64,000 bases of DNA from Brevibacillus_H ginsengisoli (GCF_050113715.1 NZ_JBNJQR010000006.1:242355-306354), one strand, 5' to 3'; numbered from the stretch's first letter, positions 43,088 to 52,341 are shown. The notes: generated from the sequence alone by a model not told the origin. Made by a program: numbers and translations.

Positions 43088-43984
43088 ATGCCTAATAAAG
43101 TGAAAATCGGTTTGATTCAAGCTAGACATGAAGTGAACGGTGATGAACCTGTCCACGTTCACAAGGAGAAGGCAATCGAGAAGCATGTCAGAATGGTTCG
43201 TGACGCAGCTTCCCAAGGAGCACAAATCATTTGTTTGCAAGAGATCTTTTACGGGCCCTATTTCTGCGCGGAGCAAAAGACTAAATGGTATGAATCGGCA
43301 GAAGAGGTGCCCAACGGACCAACAACCAAACTGTTCCAGGAGCTGGCGCGTGAGCTGGGAACCGTGATTATTTTGCCAGTATATGAAGCTGCGGGAATCG
43401 GGATTTACTACAATACTGCCGCGGTGATTGATGCGGATGGCACGTATTTGGGCAAATACCGCAAACAGCATATCCCGCATGTGGCGGCAGGAGAACCAGA
43501 AAAAGGCTGCGGGTTCTGGGAGAAATATTACTTCAAGCCAGGCAATCTCGGCTATCCTGTGTTTGAGACGGCCTTTGCCAAGGTTGGTGTATACATTTGC
43601 TATGATCGCCATTTCCCAGAAGGAGCAAGATTGCTAGGTCTTAATGGAGCAGAGATCGTGTTTAATCCGTCAGCTACCGTAGCGGGGCTCTCTGAATATT
43701 TGTGGAAGCTGGAACAGCCAGCGCATGCCGTAGCGAATGGCTATTATGTCGCAGCGATCAATCGGGTAGGCTTTGAGGGGCCGTGGAATATGGGAGAATT
43801 CTACGGGCAATCCTATCTGGTCGACCCTCGTGGACAGTTTGTAGCTGTTGCCTCTAGAGATCAGGACGAGGTCATTGTGGCTGAGATGGATAAGAACCTC
43901 ATCCACGAAGTGCGTGACCAGTGGCAATTTTATCGGGATCGTCGCCCCGAAACCTACGAGAATATGGTGAAACTTCTTCCGTGA
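43088..43984 (+). CDS. Beta-ureidopropionase (N-carbamoyl-beta-alanine amidase)
   Basis: A 298-residue nitrilase-superfamily amidase. The Glu-Lys-Cys triad is visible in CLQEIFYGPYF, YRKQHIPH and VYICYDRHFPE. Context places it as the third step: N-carbamoyl-beta-alanine to beta-alanine, CO2 and ammonia. N-carbamyl-D-amino acid amidase is an alternative activity. GGAGGGGATTATCC precedes the ATG, 24 bases after hydA. Its stop overlaps the next start. Confidence 0.9.
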   Translation: MPNKVKIGLIQARHEVNGDEPVHVHKEKAIEKHVRMVRDAASQGAQIICLQEIFYGPYFCAEQKTKWYESAEEVPNGPTTKLFQELARELGTVIILPVYEAAGIGIYYNTAAVIDADGTYLGKYRKQHIPHVAAGEPEKGCGFWEKYYFKPGNLGYPVFETAFAKVGVYICYDRHFPEGARLLGLNGAEIVFNPSATVAGLSEYLWKLEQPAHAVANGYYVAAINRVGFEGPWNMGEFYGQSYLVDPRGQFVAVASRDQDEVIVAEMDKNLIHEVRDQWQFYRDRRPETYENMVKLLP

Positions 43985-44535
43985 ACCCGATGAAAACCCC
44001 TATCGTTGTAACCGCCTACCGAGGAGTAGAGTATCAAGAGGCCTTGCATGCCATCAAGCGACAGCAATATTTACGAGATGAACGGCGCTGTTTTGCCGAT
44101 GGTATCCAAGCCAAAGCAGTATTTGGCTCCGGAGTGTATCTCGTGAGCAACCAGCAAGTGGCGGCGGAGTACGCATACTGTCACGCCGAGTCCTCCTGGG
44201 ATCAAGCGGCCATACTCGAACAGCGGCTTGAATTGCGTCGTCCCAAGGTACTGGATTCGAGGTATGGAGAAAATGAATTGCGAGATGAGGCCCTCTACTG
44301 GAAATACAGCAAAGAAGAGATGGATACCGTAGCTTCCATCCTTCAGCCTCAAGATTGGCTGCGATGGAGTGGGGAACAGATTCGCGAATATTTGATAGAA
44401 CGAGGCTACGACAGTATACTGTTTCATTTACGTTCCGATCTTCTATACTATGTTAGTTATGAACCCGCTAACCAAATCAGCAATATTCGACTGCTGCATC
44501 GCTTTGCCATCTCCCGTCTTGAGAATACTCGCTAG
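43981..44535 (+). CDS. ADP-ribosyltransferase-like protein, function unknown
   Basis: A 184-residue protein whose GTG start overlaps the beta-ureidopropionase stop (GTGA); an ATG at 43990 is the alternative. It has features seen in ADP-ribosyltransferase folds: YRG (Arg14), then GSGVYLVSNQQVAAEYA (about 49-65), then at the C-terminus GYDSILFHLRSDLLYYVSYE and PANQI, the place where related proteins have an E-Y-V-x-x-x-P-x-Q-I strand. The catalytic Glu of that motif appears to be replaced by Leu or Tyr, so activity is doubtful. No signal peptide. The fold call is by pattern only, and the link to pyrimidine breakdown is positional. Confidence 0.55.
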   Translation: MNPMKTPIVVTAYRGVEYQEALHAIKRQQYLRDERRCFADGIQAKAVFGSGVYLVSNQQVAAEYAYCHAESSWDQAAILEQRLELRRPKVLDSRYGENELRDEALYWKYSKEEMDTVASILQPQDWLRWSGEQIREYLIERGYDSILFHLRSDLLYYVSYEPANQISNIRLLHRFAISRLENTR

Positions 44536-44566
44536 CCAATACTCGAAAAAATGTTTGTATTTAAAT

Positions 44567-44611
44567 AGATCACGAATCCCTGCAGAAGGAAGGGAGCGTG
44601 ATCTTTTTTTG
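44567..44611 (+). terminator. Terminator of the pyrimidine cluster
   Basis: Outer stem AGATCACG/CGTGATCT with inner TCCCT/AGGGA, then TTTTTTT, 32 bases after the ADP-ribosyltransferase-like gene. Confidence 0.8.
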
Positions 44612-44784
44612 TAAATAAGAGGCCCCAAGGCTTAGGCATCGAGTTTTCAAAGGGGAAAGGTAACCGAGAAGAAATGTCGAATCTTTAGACAATCAGTAAT
44701 TTTCGGAAAAATTATATACTGTCATAAAAAAGGTACTCTCTTGGGAACTGCATGTACATGATGATCAAATGAGGGAGTTGACGG

Positions 44785-46641
44785 ATGATCAAAATTTTCA
44801 AATTTCCCAACCTCAAGTTTCTCGGCAGATTTAACTATTTTCAGATGCTCGCCCTGATTGGTGTTATTCTGTTTGTTCCCACTCTTATCGGAGGTTATTT
44901 ATACTTGAATCAGCTTCAAACGGAACTGGTCGCTGTCAAAAAGCGTCAAATTGGAATTGAATTAAGTCGGTTACTCATCCGTTATGTGGAGGATTTGCAA
45001 CTCTCACGGGGTCTGATGATCGGGGCCATGAATCATGATTCACTTTATGAAATGAAGTACAACGGGATTCATTGGGAAACCAAGAAAGACATTCGAGAGA
45101 TAGAACAATTTATCCGAAAAAAAGAGGTAGAATCACAAACGGTTAGTAAATGGACGACCCTCAAAGCGCGCTCGCATGAAGTGAAATTATCGGATGGGGC
45201 TAACTCTATTGACAAGGAGATTGAGCTTCAAACAACATACATAAAAGATATCCTGGAATATGTTAATTATGTCAAAGAAACCTCTAATTTGGCGCTAGAC
45301 TCAGAAAATACGAGCTTATATTGCATTGACCACATGTTGGAGACCATTCCAGATTTAACAGAGGTACTAGGGAAGTTCCGTGTAATAAGCCAGATGAGTT
45401 ACTATCAGCCTTCCTACCAGGAGAGTCAGCGATTGCAGATGATCTCCTTACAATCACTTCTAGCCGCTAAGCTAAATGATTTACAACATCAAACTGAGAT
45501 GATTGATCAATTGGTTTTGCCGAATAATATGAATGACGAAGCCATTGAGAAAGAGTTGAAGGAAAAAAGTCAAATGATTGTTCACCAAGTCAAGCAAGTC
45601 GATTTCCAAGCACCGAGTGGACAATTTGAACGGATCACAGACACAATCACCGACTGTTTTTCCTTCTATCAAACAGATTTAAATATTTTACAAGAGATCT
45701 ATTTTGATAAAAAATATGCATTAATGAAAAAAAGAAATTCTATTTTCATCTTGTTTGTTGTTATGTTAATTGTAATGATCTATGGATTTTATCGGGTTTA
45801 CTTTTCGTTGCAAAAAACGGTCCGCAATTTAAAAGACGCCTCGCAAGCGATCATAAGCGGTGATCTCCCTCCGTCATCTAAGGTGAGCATTTCAAACGAT
45901 TTTCTGGATCTTGGGGATAGCTTTAATCAGATTACCCAGAATCTTCATCAGCAAAAGATTAGCGTTATGGGTCAGATGGCAGCAGGTATGGCCCATGAGA
46001 TTCGGAATCCGTTGACTTCCATTCGAGGCTTTACACAATTCATGAAACATGGACTTCAGAAGGGGGAGATCGACTCCGCAACATTTTTGCAGTATATCGA
46101 TATCTGTCAGGATGAGATCGAAGCGATTGAGGGTCTTGTGGCCAACTTTTTGATTTTGGCAAGAAGAAATGAAGTGGCTACCAGCGAGCTTGAGACGATT
46201 CATTTGCAGACCGTTTTACATCGGGTGCATGAATTATCCAAACATTTTGTGATTGAAAAAGATGTAAATCTTACCTTTCGCTATGACGACGAGTCATGCT
46301 GGGTGACGGGGGTCAGAACCCATATTGAACAGATTGCGCTTAACCTGGTGAAAAATGCGATTGATGCCGTATCCGTTGGAGGCAAGGTGTCGCTTAGAAC
46401 GTCTGTTGACGAACGAAAAGGACAAGCGGTCATTACTGTGCAGGATAATGGAGTGGGAATATCCAAGGATCGGATGCAGCATTTATTTGAACCCTTCTAC
46501 ACGACAAAAGAAAAAGGAACAGGGATTGGCCTCTCTATTTGCAAGAAGCTTTTGGAAGAAATGTCCGGTAGCATTGATGTTGAATCGGAGGAGGGATTTG
46601 GAACGACGGTAAGTTTTCGCCTCCCGCTGTTTCTTGATTAA
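44785..46641 (+). CDS. Membrane sensor histidine kinase, sporulation-kinase-like core
   Basis: A 618-residue kinase with two transmembrane segments (about 16-38 and 318-340) bounding an extracellular region of about 280 residues that resembles a NIT-type (nitrate/nitrite sensing) helical domain, EDLQLSRGLMIGAMNHD. A short HAMP-like linker precedes HisKA with phospho-acceptor His404 in MGQMAAGMAHEIRNPLTSIR, then HATPase with NLVKNAIDAV, DNGVGI and GTGIGLSICKKLLE. The HisKA motif is of the type in Spo0F-directed kinases. No response regulator gene is adjacent. GGGAG lies before the ATG. Confidence 0.88.
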   Translation: MIKIFKFPNLKFLGRFNYFQMLALIGVILFVPTLIGGYLYLNQLQTELVAVKKRQIGIELSRLLIRYVEDLQLSRGLMIGAMNHDSLYEMKYNGIHWETKKDIREIEQFIRKKEVESQTVSKWTTLKARSHEVKLSDGANSIDKEIELQTTYIKDILEYVNYVKETSNLALDSENTSLYCIDHMLETIPDLTEVLGKFRVISQMSYYQPSYQESQRLQMISLQSLLAAKLNDLQHQTEMIDQLVLPNNMNDEAIEKELKEKSQMIVHQVKQVDFQAPSGQFERITDTITDCFSFYQTDLNILQEIYFDKKYALMKKRNSIFILFVVMLIVMIYGFYRVYFSLQKTVRNLKDASQAIISGDLPPSSKVSISNDFLDLGDSFNQITQNLHQQKISVMGQMAAGMAHEIRNPLTSIRGFTQFMKHGLQKGEIDSATFLQYIDICQDEIEAIEGLVANFLILARRNEVATSELETIHLQTVLHRVHELSKHFVIEKDVNLTFRYDDESCWVTGVRTHIEQIALNLVKNAIDAVSVGGKVSLRTSVDERKGQAVITVQDNGVGISKDRMQHLFEPFYTTKEKGTGIGLSICKKLLEEMSGSIDVESEEGFGTTVSFRLPLFLD

Positions 46642-46669
46642 ATTGAATGGTTGAAGAGGTGATCCAGAA

Positions 46670-47266
46670 GTGATAGACTTGCAGTCACAACGCCTGTGGA
46701 ATGTGGTCGGTAAGATCATCCTCACTTTGTATGTTTTGTTTTGTGGATGTTTATATCTTGGTTATTGTTTTATTATCAATTTGTTGCATTCCTCCTTCAG
46801 CATCGTGAGCGTTCCTGCTGTCGTGCTGCCATTTGTCGTGTTACTGGCCTTGCTGTGGTTACGCTGGAGAAGGAAACCATCCGAGGAGAAACAGAAAGCT
46901 AGAACGATCTATCTCATCACAGCGCTCGCAGGTTTGTTTGCTGTTCTCCTCATGATCTTTATCTTGGGAGTGCACGAGTTTCAAAATTCGTTTCATCACG
47001 AGCGGTGGCGAACTGAGCAAGATAAACGAGTCTTTATGGTAGATGACTTGCTGCAAAGACACAACTTGAGCGGAATGAACCGGCAAGCGATTTATGAGCT
47101 ACTGGGCAATCCAAGTGAAACGGAGTATTTTAAGGAGAAAGATAATATCGTCTATTGGCTCGGTCCAGGAAGAGGGCTTGTTGGAATAGATAATGAATGG
47201 CTTGTGATCTGGTTTGATGCGAATGATCGGGTTACTCGCTATGAGATTACCATTACATCCACATAA
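46670..47266 (+). CDS. Membrane protein with a BamE/SmpA-like C-terminal domain
   Basis: A 198-residue protein with a GTG start (AGAGGTGATCC upstream), three predicted transmembrane helices (about 13-40, 43-62, 80-103) and a soluble C-terminal domain with the LSGMNRQAIYELLGNPSETE, then DNIVYWLGPGRG pattern of BamE/SmpA-OmlA-like folds. In Gram-negatives that fold is an outer membrane assembly lipoprotein; in this setting its role is unknown. It is 28 bases after the histidine kinase and may be part of its sensing unit. Confidence 0.65.
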   Translation: MIDLQSQRLWNVVGKIILTLYVLFCGCLYLGYCFIINLLHSSFSIVSVPAVVLPFVVLLALLWLRWRRKPSEEKQKARTIYLITALAGLFAVLLMIFILGVHEFQNSFHHERWRTEQDKRVFMVDDLLQRHNLSGMNRQAIYELLGNPSETEYFKEKDNIVYWLGPGRGLVGIDNEWLVIWFDANDRVTRYEITITST

Positions 47267-47276
47267 ACATGCAAAA

Positions 47277-47310
47277 TGCCCCCCTATACACAGGAGGGCA
47301 CTTCATTTTT
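47277..47310. terminator. Bidirectional terminator
   Basis: Stem TGCCCCCCT/AGGAGGGCA (one G-T pair), loop ATACAC, T-rich flanks on both strands, between the BamE-like gene and the NCS1 permease gene. Confidence 0.7.
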
Positions 47311-48801
47311 CTAAACGCTTCTTTTTACCTTGCCAAATGAAGTGATGTTATGGTAGTCAGAAAGCGTGAGGATGCTCTTGTCTTTCTTCATGAAGAGAGT
47401 GTAACAGATTAAGGAGATGAATAGCCCGAACGTCCAGGCATTATCCCACAGGAACGAGAGAGCAGGAATGAACTTGCCGAGCAAGGGGATGACGATTCCG
47501 ATCAAAAGCGCCCAGATCGCCTTGGAGTTAAATCCAGACTGATAATTGTAGATTCCATTCGGCTTATACAGCTCTACAAGATTGATCCTTCGTTTACGAA
47601 CCAGCCAGTAATCGGCAATGGCGATTCCTTCAATTGGGCCGAGAAGTGCTCCGTATGTGCCCAACCATCCGAAGATATAGTTACCGAAATTATCTAGCAG
47701 GTACCATGGCTGCATTAGCAAAGCGAAGAGTCCAGTGATGATGGCTCCCGCGCCAAAGGTAAACTTGCGAGGCCAGAGGTTTTCAACTGCACGTGCTGGT
47801 GCCACAATGTTCGCCGCTACGTTGGTCGTAATGGTAGCAAGCACAATTCCAAGCGTGCCTAAGAAAATGACGAACGGTGAGAATTTGGCTAGGATCGCCG
47901 CAGGATCCCAGATCGCTTCTCCATACAAAACAACCGTTGCGGATGCCACAGCTACCCCGATAAAAGAGAAGAAGCCCATTGTAGTCGGCAAGGAAAGTGT
48001 TTGCCCGACAGCTTGTGCCTTTTGACTTTTCGCATAGCGGCAGAAATCAGGAATGTTCAAGGCAAGTGTAGCCCAGAACGCGATAGCTCCAGTAAGAGAA
48101 GGGAAGAAAATTTTCAAGAAATCTCCGGTTGAAGTCAATTTGGAAGGAGCGGAGAGCATAGGCCCCCAACCCCCGGCAGCCGTCAGTGCCCAAGCGAGTA
48201 AGGCGAGAGACATGACAATCAGAGTAGGGGCTGCCCAGAACTCCATCCGGCGTATCGCTTCTGGACCTCGATAGGCAAGCCAGACATTCAATGCCCAGAA
48301 CAGGATGAAAGCGATGCCTAAGTGCCCAGGCACATTCTCCCAGCCACTCATGGCAACAAGTAAGGTGTCGATAGATGCGCCACCAAACCAACAGTTAATC
48401 CCAAACCAGCCGGCACCAACAATCGCGCGAGCAATCGAAGGGATATGCGTCCCTTTTGCCCCAAACCAGAGCCTTGCATAAACGGGGTAGGGAATACCAA
48501 ACTTGGTTCCTGCATGGGAATTCAATAAAATCGGGATAAGGACGATACAATTTCCCAATATGATCGTGAAAATCGCCTGCCACCAGTTCATTCCAAGCGA
48601 TACCAAACCTGCTGCCATCGAGTAGGTGGGAAGACAGATCGCCATCCCGATCCACAGACTGGCAAAGTTATACGAAGTCCAGTGATGCTCTTGCTTCGTG
48701 GTTGGCCTCAAGCCTTCGTTAAAAAGTGGACTGTCCTTGATTTGATCCAGACCTTCTCGTGTCAGTGTAACAATACCGCCTTCTTCTGATTGAAGCTTCA
48801 T
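47311..48801 (-). CDS. NCS1 family nucleobase:cation symporter
   Basis: A 496-residue permease with about 12 transmembrane segments. NCS1 features: N-terminal LFNEGLRPTTKQEHHWTSYN, FASLWIGMAICLPTYSMAAG, PVYARLWFGAKG, and GPIEGIAIADYWLVRKRRIN. It takes up uracil, allantoin, cytosine or hydantoin; given the pyrimidine genes nearby, uracil/thymine or dihydropyrimidines are the best guess. It is monocistronic on the minus strand with a good GGAGGGATC ribosome site. Confidence 0.88.
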   Translation of the reverse strand: MKLQSEEGGIVTLTREGLDQIKDSPLFNEGLRPTTKQEHHWTSYNFASLWIGMAICLPTYSMAAGLVSLGMNWWQAIFTIILGNCIVLIPILLNSHAGTKFGIPYPVYARLWFGAKGTHIPSIARAIVGAGWFGINCWFGGASIDTLLVAMSGWENVPGHLGIAFILFWALNVWLAYRGPEAIRRMEFWAAPTLIVMSLALLAWALTAAGGWGPMLSAPSKLTSTGDFLKIFFPSLTGAIAFWATLALNIPDFCRYAKSQKAQAVGQTLSLPTTMGFFSFIGVAVASATVVLYGEAIWDPAAILAKFSPFVIFLGTLGIVLATITTNVAANIVAPARAVENLWPRKFTFGAGAIITGLFALLMQPWYLLDNFGNYIFGWLGTYGALLGPIEGIAIADYWLVRKRRINLVELYKPNGIYNYQSGFNSKAIWALLIGIVIPLLGKFIPALSFLWDNAWTFGLFISLICYTLFMKKDKSILTLSDYHNITSFGKVKRSV

Positions 48802-48966
48802 TCTTGATCCCTCCTTTGAATCTTTTTGACAGAAACGTAAGTGGGGAGAGAAGTTGTCTTTCTGTCGAATTTGCTAAAGTATATTTGGCATAGGTCGAAA
48901 TGAGTACTGAATTTTCAGTCTATTTTAGGTGTGATCAAGTAACAAACTCAATGTGAACATAAGAAA

Positions 48967-48996
48967 AGCACCCAGCAAATGAACCTGCTGAGTGCT
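48967..48996 (-). terminator. Terminator of the UbiD gene
   Basis: Stem AGCACCCAGCA/TGCTGAGTGCT (one G-T pair), 8-base loop, with TTTTCTT on the minus strand. Confidence 0.7.
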
Positions 48997-49002
48997 GTCT
49001 TT

Positions 49003-50766
49003 TTACATATTGGGGAAATATTCCTTCCAACGACTGGTAACCAATTGATCGATGTCAGGGTGGGTAAGGACCTCACCCGGGTAGAACGGCTTCATGCGGG
49101 AATCGAACACGAGTGGCCCTTCGTATCGAATCTTGTTGCGCAGAATGGATGCTTTGGCGTACAGGTCGTGTGCTGGATCGAAGCGGGTGTAGACCGTCCA
49201 TAAGAAGCTGCTCTCTCTCTCGGCGATAGTAGCGTCATCGACCAGACAAATCATTGGCCACTCCTGAAGGTGTTGATTCGCATAATCGACGAGGCGGTTG
49301 GCGATTTCAGGATCTTGCTCAAAGCTTGGGCCAGAGATCACCAGACAGCCCGGACAGAAGGATTCGATTTGGGTGATTCCAGGAATTCCTTCACCCTGGT
49401 AGCGATGTGGCAATTCGCGAACAGGCTCGCCAATCCCCAACATGACCCCTTTGCTTCCGTGATTGAACTTGCGACCAGTATAATCCAGCGTGTCGTTCGA
49501 TGTGTCGTTAACGATTAACAGATCTCGCTCAGGCTGGAATCTGGCCAGGATAATCTCCAGGAACTGCTTGAAGTTGGACAAGTCGCAAGGAACATCGGAG
49601 ACCATGAGGAACTTGGTCAGAGTCAATTGACCTTCGCCCAGAATGCGGAAGGCGTGGGCCATCGCTTCTTTATAGTAGCTTTCGCGGACGATGGCGCCTG
49701 CGAGAGCGTGGAATCCGGTTTCTCCATAAGTCCAAAGTGATTTTACACCTGGCATCACTACAGGGAAGAGCGGAGACAAGAGACTTTGCAAATAATCGCC
49801 GATGAAGTAGTCCTCTTGACGCGGTTTGCCCACTACGGTAGCAGGGTAGATTGCGTCTTTGCGTCTCCACATTTGATTCACTTGAAAAACAGGGAAATCA
49901 TGAACCCAGGAGTAGTACCCAAAATGGTCGCCGAACGGCCCTTCTGGACGTCGAACATGTGGGGGAACAACGCCGCCAAACACAAACTCGGCTTCCGCTA
50001 CAATTCGGTGAGCGTGGTTTGGCACTTCCACCATGTTGAGTTTATCCCCCATTAAAAGAGAAGCAAAGATCAATTCCGGTACCATCTCCGGCAATGGAGC
50101 TATGGCAGATACGATCATGGCAGGCGGGCCGCCAATCGTCAGGGTAACCGGCAGCGCTTGGTTGCGTTTCTCCGCTTCAAAGTGGTGGAAACCGCCGCCC
50201 TTGTGAATTTGCCAGTGCATACCAGTGGTATTTTTATCGTAAATTTGAATCCGGTACATTCCGAGATTATGTTCCTTGGTTTCTGGATGTTCGGTATAGA
50301 CAAGCGGCAACGTCACGAACGGTCCGCCATCCTCATGCCAACTGGTCAATGCGGGAAGCTGGGTCAAATCGACATCCCTTGTTGAAACTTGGGTAACCGG
50401 TGCATGCGAAGATGAGATATTGCGAGTCCCGGTTTTCATCACGCTCATCAGAGGGTCTCGCAACTCCCATAAGGAAGAGAGCTTTGGTGGCAGAAGGCGA
50501 TCCATTGCCCCGACCAGCTCTCGGACGATCCGTTCCGGTTTCGGTCCAAATGCCATATTGACGCGATCCACTGTACCAAACAAGTTGGTGACGACAGGAA
50601 AGGGCTTTCCTTTTACATTGGTGAACAAAAGGGCAGGGCCTTGTTCCTCAATGACACGACGATGGATTTCCGCCAATTCTAAATGAGGATCGACTAGAGC
50701 ATCTATCTGGATTAATTGTCCTTCCTTGCGCAGCTGCTCAAGAAAAGAACGTAAATTGGTATGCAT
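49003..50766 (-). CDS. UbiD family decarboxylase
   Basis: A 587-residue prenylated-FMN-dependent decarboxylase. The conserved Arg is in NLGMYRIQ and the Glu pair in EAEFVFGG and RRPEGPFGDHFGYYS, matching the E-R-E catalytic network. The family reversibly decarboxylates aromatic or unsaturated acids; members act in ubiquinone/menaquinone-like, phenolic acid or aromatic pathways. The prFMN synthase UbiX is not in the window. The ATG at 50766 has no perfect ribosome site but GAGGTGACT lies upstream. Substrate unknown. Confidence 0.88.
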   Translation of the reverse strand: MHTNLRSFLEQLRKEGQLIQIDALVDPHLELAEIHRRVIEEQGPALLFTNVKGKPFPVVTNLFGTVDRVNMAFGPKPERIVRELVGAMDRLLPPKLSSLWELRDPLMSVMKTGTRNISSSHAPVTQVSTRDVDLTQLPALTSWHEDGGPFVTLPLVYTEHPETKEHNLGMYRIQIYDKNTTGMHWQIHKGGGFHHFEAEKRNQALPVTLTIGGPPAMIVSAIAPLPEMVPELIFASLLMGDKLNMVEVPNHAHRIVAEAEFVFGGVVPPHVRRPEGPFGDHFGYYSWVHDFPVFQVNQMWRRKDAIYPATVVGKPRQEDYFIGDYLQSLLSPLFPVVMPGVKSLWTYGETGFHALAGAIVRESYYKEAMAHAFRILGEGQLTLTKFLMVSDVPCDLSNFKQFLEIILARFQPERDLLIVNDTSNDTLDYTGRKFNHGSKGVMLGIGEPVRELPHRYQGEGIPGITQIESFCPGCLVISGPSFEQDPEIANRLVDYANQHLQEWPMICLVDDATIAERESSFLWTVYTRFDPAHDLYAKASILRNKIRYEGPLVFDSRMKPFYPGEVLTHPDIDQLVTSRWKEYFPNM

Positions 50767-50883
50767 AACGAATAAGTCACCTCAACTAATTCACTCTTCT
50801 AAAGCCTTTTTCACTCCTTTCTACTCTACACGATGAGAACAGCTTGTTCTAGTCCTTCTTCAGGAATTTTGGCAAGAAATGTG

Positions 50884-51483
50884 TTAGATACGTGTATTTT
50901 GCCCAAGAATATGGATTAACTTCTCTTTCACACCAGCCCATTCTGATTGTACAATGCTAAAAAATACAGTGTCTCGCACATAGCCGTCCTGGATAATCAT
51001 GTGATTGCGAAGAATGCCTTCCTGCACTCCGCCAATTCGAATGATCGCTCGTTGAGAATTGCGGTTACGCAGATCGGTTTTAAGCTGCACCCGAATACAT
51101 CCCAAGGTTTCGAAGCAATGCTTGAGTAAAAGGTATTTACATTCCGTATTGGCGGCTGTTTTCCATACGGAAGGCGTCAACCAGGTAAAGCCAATCTCCA
51201 ATCCGCTATCCTTTGGCGAAATATTAAGAAATCGGGTGCTGCCTATGACTTGATTATTCCGTTGATCAATGATGGTGAAGGGTAATTCCGTTCCTTTGGC
51301 CTGATTGTCAAGTGCGGTCTGGATAAACCTGAGCATATCTTCCTTTGTCCGGATGTTTGAAGTCATGTACGTCCAAATCCGTTCATCCTGTGCCGCATTC
51401 CACAAACCATCCCAATGTTCAAGCGTGAGTGGTTCAAGTCGAACATCCTTGCCAATTAATGTGACGGGTGCAACTCGCAGCAT
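50884..51483 (-). CDS. GNAT acetyltransferase, RimJ/RimL-like
   Basis: A 199-residue acetyltransferase: start TLIGKDVRLEPLTLEHWDGL, NNQVIGSTRFLNISP, LEIGFTWLTPSVWKTAANTE and the conserved DLRNRNSQRAIIRIGGVQEG. Probably acetylates a peptide N-terminus or small molecule. GAGAGGAGATC precedes the ATG. It lies 117 bases upstream of the UbiD gene on the same strand, but any operon is uncertain. Confidence 0.87.
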   Translation of the reverse strand: MLRVAPVTLIGKDVRLEPLTLEHWDGLWNAAQDERIWTYMTSNIRTKEDMLRFIQTALDNQAKGTELPFTIIDQRNNQVIGSTRFLNISPKDSGLEIGFTWLTPSVWKTAANTECKYLLLKHCFETLGCIRVQLKTDLRNRNSQRAIIRIGGVQEGILRNHMIIQDGYVRDTVFFSIVQSEWAGVKEKLIHILGQNTRI

Positions 51484-51596
51484 ATCATGATCTCCTCTCA
51501 GCTGTTCTGGTTCAATGAAGAAACAGAACAGTTCCTTGTAATTTTGGCTAGATTACTGACAAGAGTCCCGATTGTCAAGACTCATTTTCAGATAAA

Positions 51597-51621
51597 AAAG
51601 ACCACTCTCCGTAGAAAGTGG
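51597..51621 (-). terminator. Terminator of the small membrane gene
   Basis: On the minus strand, stem CCACTTTC/GAGAGTGG with a 4-base loop followed by TCTTTTTT. Confidence 0.65.
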
Positions 51622-51653
51622 ACATTCTAAGGCTTTCTGTTCATCGTTCCATT

Positions 51654-51830
51654 TTAAAAAATGGACGGCTTCACTACATAAAGCACCACGGAAAACATGA
51701 GAAGAGCAAGTCCGCATGCGGTCAGGCTAAGCTGTGGTTTCATGTTTTTGTGAGGACGAGGGAGCACACCGATGACCATCATAATGAAGGAAGACAGGAA
51801 CATTACGAATAAGAGAAAATAAAGAATCAC
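51654..51830 (-). CDS. Small two-helix membrane protein
   Basis: A 58-residue protein with two transmembrane helices (ILYFLLFVMFLSSFIMMVIG and LSLTACGLALLMFSVVLYVV) around a basic loop RPHKNMK. The GTG at 51830 has AAAGGG 8 bases upstream. A terminator directly downstream on the same strand supports it being a real gene. Family not recognised. Confidence 0.6.
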   Translation of the reverse strand: MILYFLLFVMFLSSFIMMVIGVLPRPHKNMKPQLSLTACGLALLMFSVVLYVVKPSIF

Positions 51831-51996
51831 TGGGAACACCCTTTCGATAGAAAATCACGTAAACAACTTGTTAATATATGTATTAGTTTACTTGATATTA
51901 CCAGTTAAATCTAGAGGGTTGTCTCATTTCAATGAACAGTGTAAACTACCTTTTGGTAAAACAATGGAATTGGCAAGATAGAACGGAGGAGCGCTT

Positions 51997-52341
51997 TTGT
52001 CTGACATGAACAATCCCACGGTTATCGTCCGTTTAGGAACACAGGCATTTCTCATTTTATGCCGGATGTTTGACGGATTTTATGATGATTTGAAGCAACA
52101 ACAAGAGATGGATCAGGTGACAGAATCAATCGCCCAATCTCTACTCGGAGGGGTTTCCTATTTGCAGGAACAAGAATCTCCACCTAAAGAAATGAAGATC
52201 GAGTTCACATTTTCGGAAGTGTTTTTCTTGAAAAAGCTGACCAATGAAGTGCTGACGCGTTTACCAAAGACCCAAGATCAACGAAAAATGCATGAATGGC
52301 TGAACGAATGCTTGAATGCTTTTGATCTTGCCGTTAAATAA
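51997..52341 (+). CDS. Small hypothetical protein
   Basis: A 114-residue soluble helical protein with a TTG start and an ideal GGAGGAGCG ribosome site (6 bases). It begins LSDMNNPTVIVRLGTQAFLI and ends LNECLNAFDLAVK. No signal peptide or known motif. It sits just upstream of the TPP riboswitch and is not obviously connected to it. Confidence 0.6.
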   Translation: MSDMNNPTVIVRLGTQAFLILCRMFDGFYDDLKQQQEMDQVTESIAQSLLGGVSYLQEQESPPKEMKIEFTFSEVFFLKKLTNEVLTRLPKTQDQRKMHEWLNECLNAFDLAVK

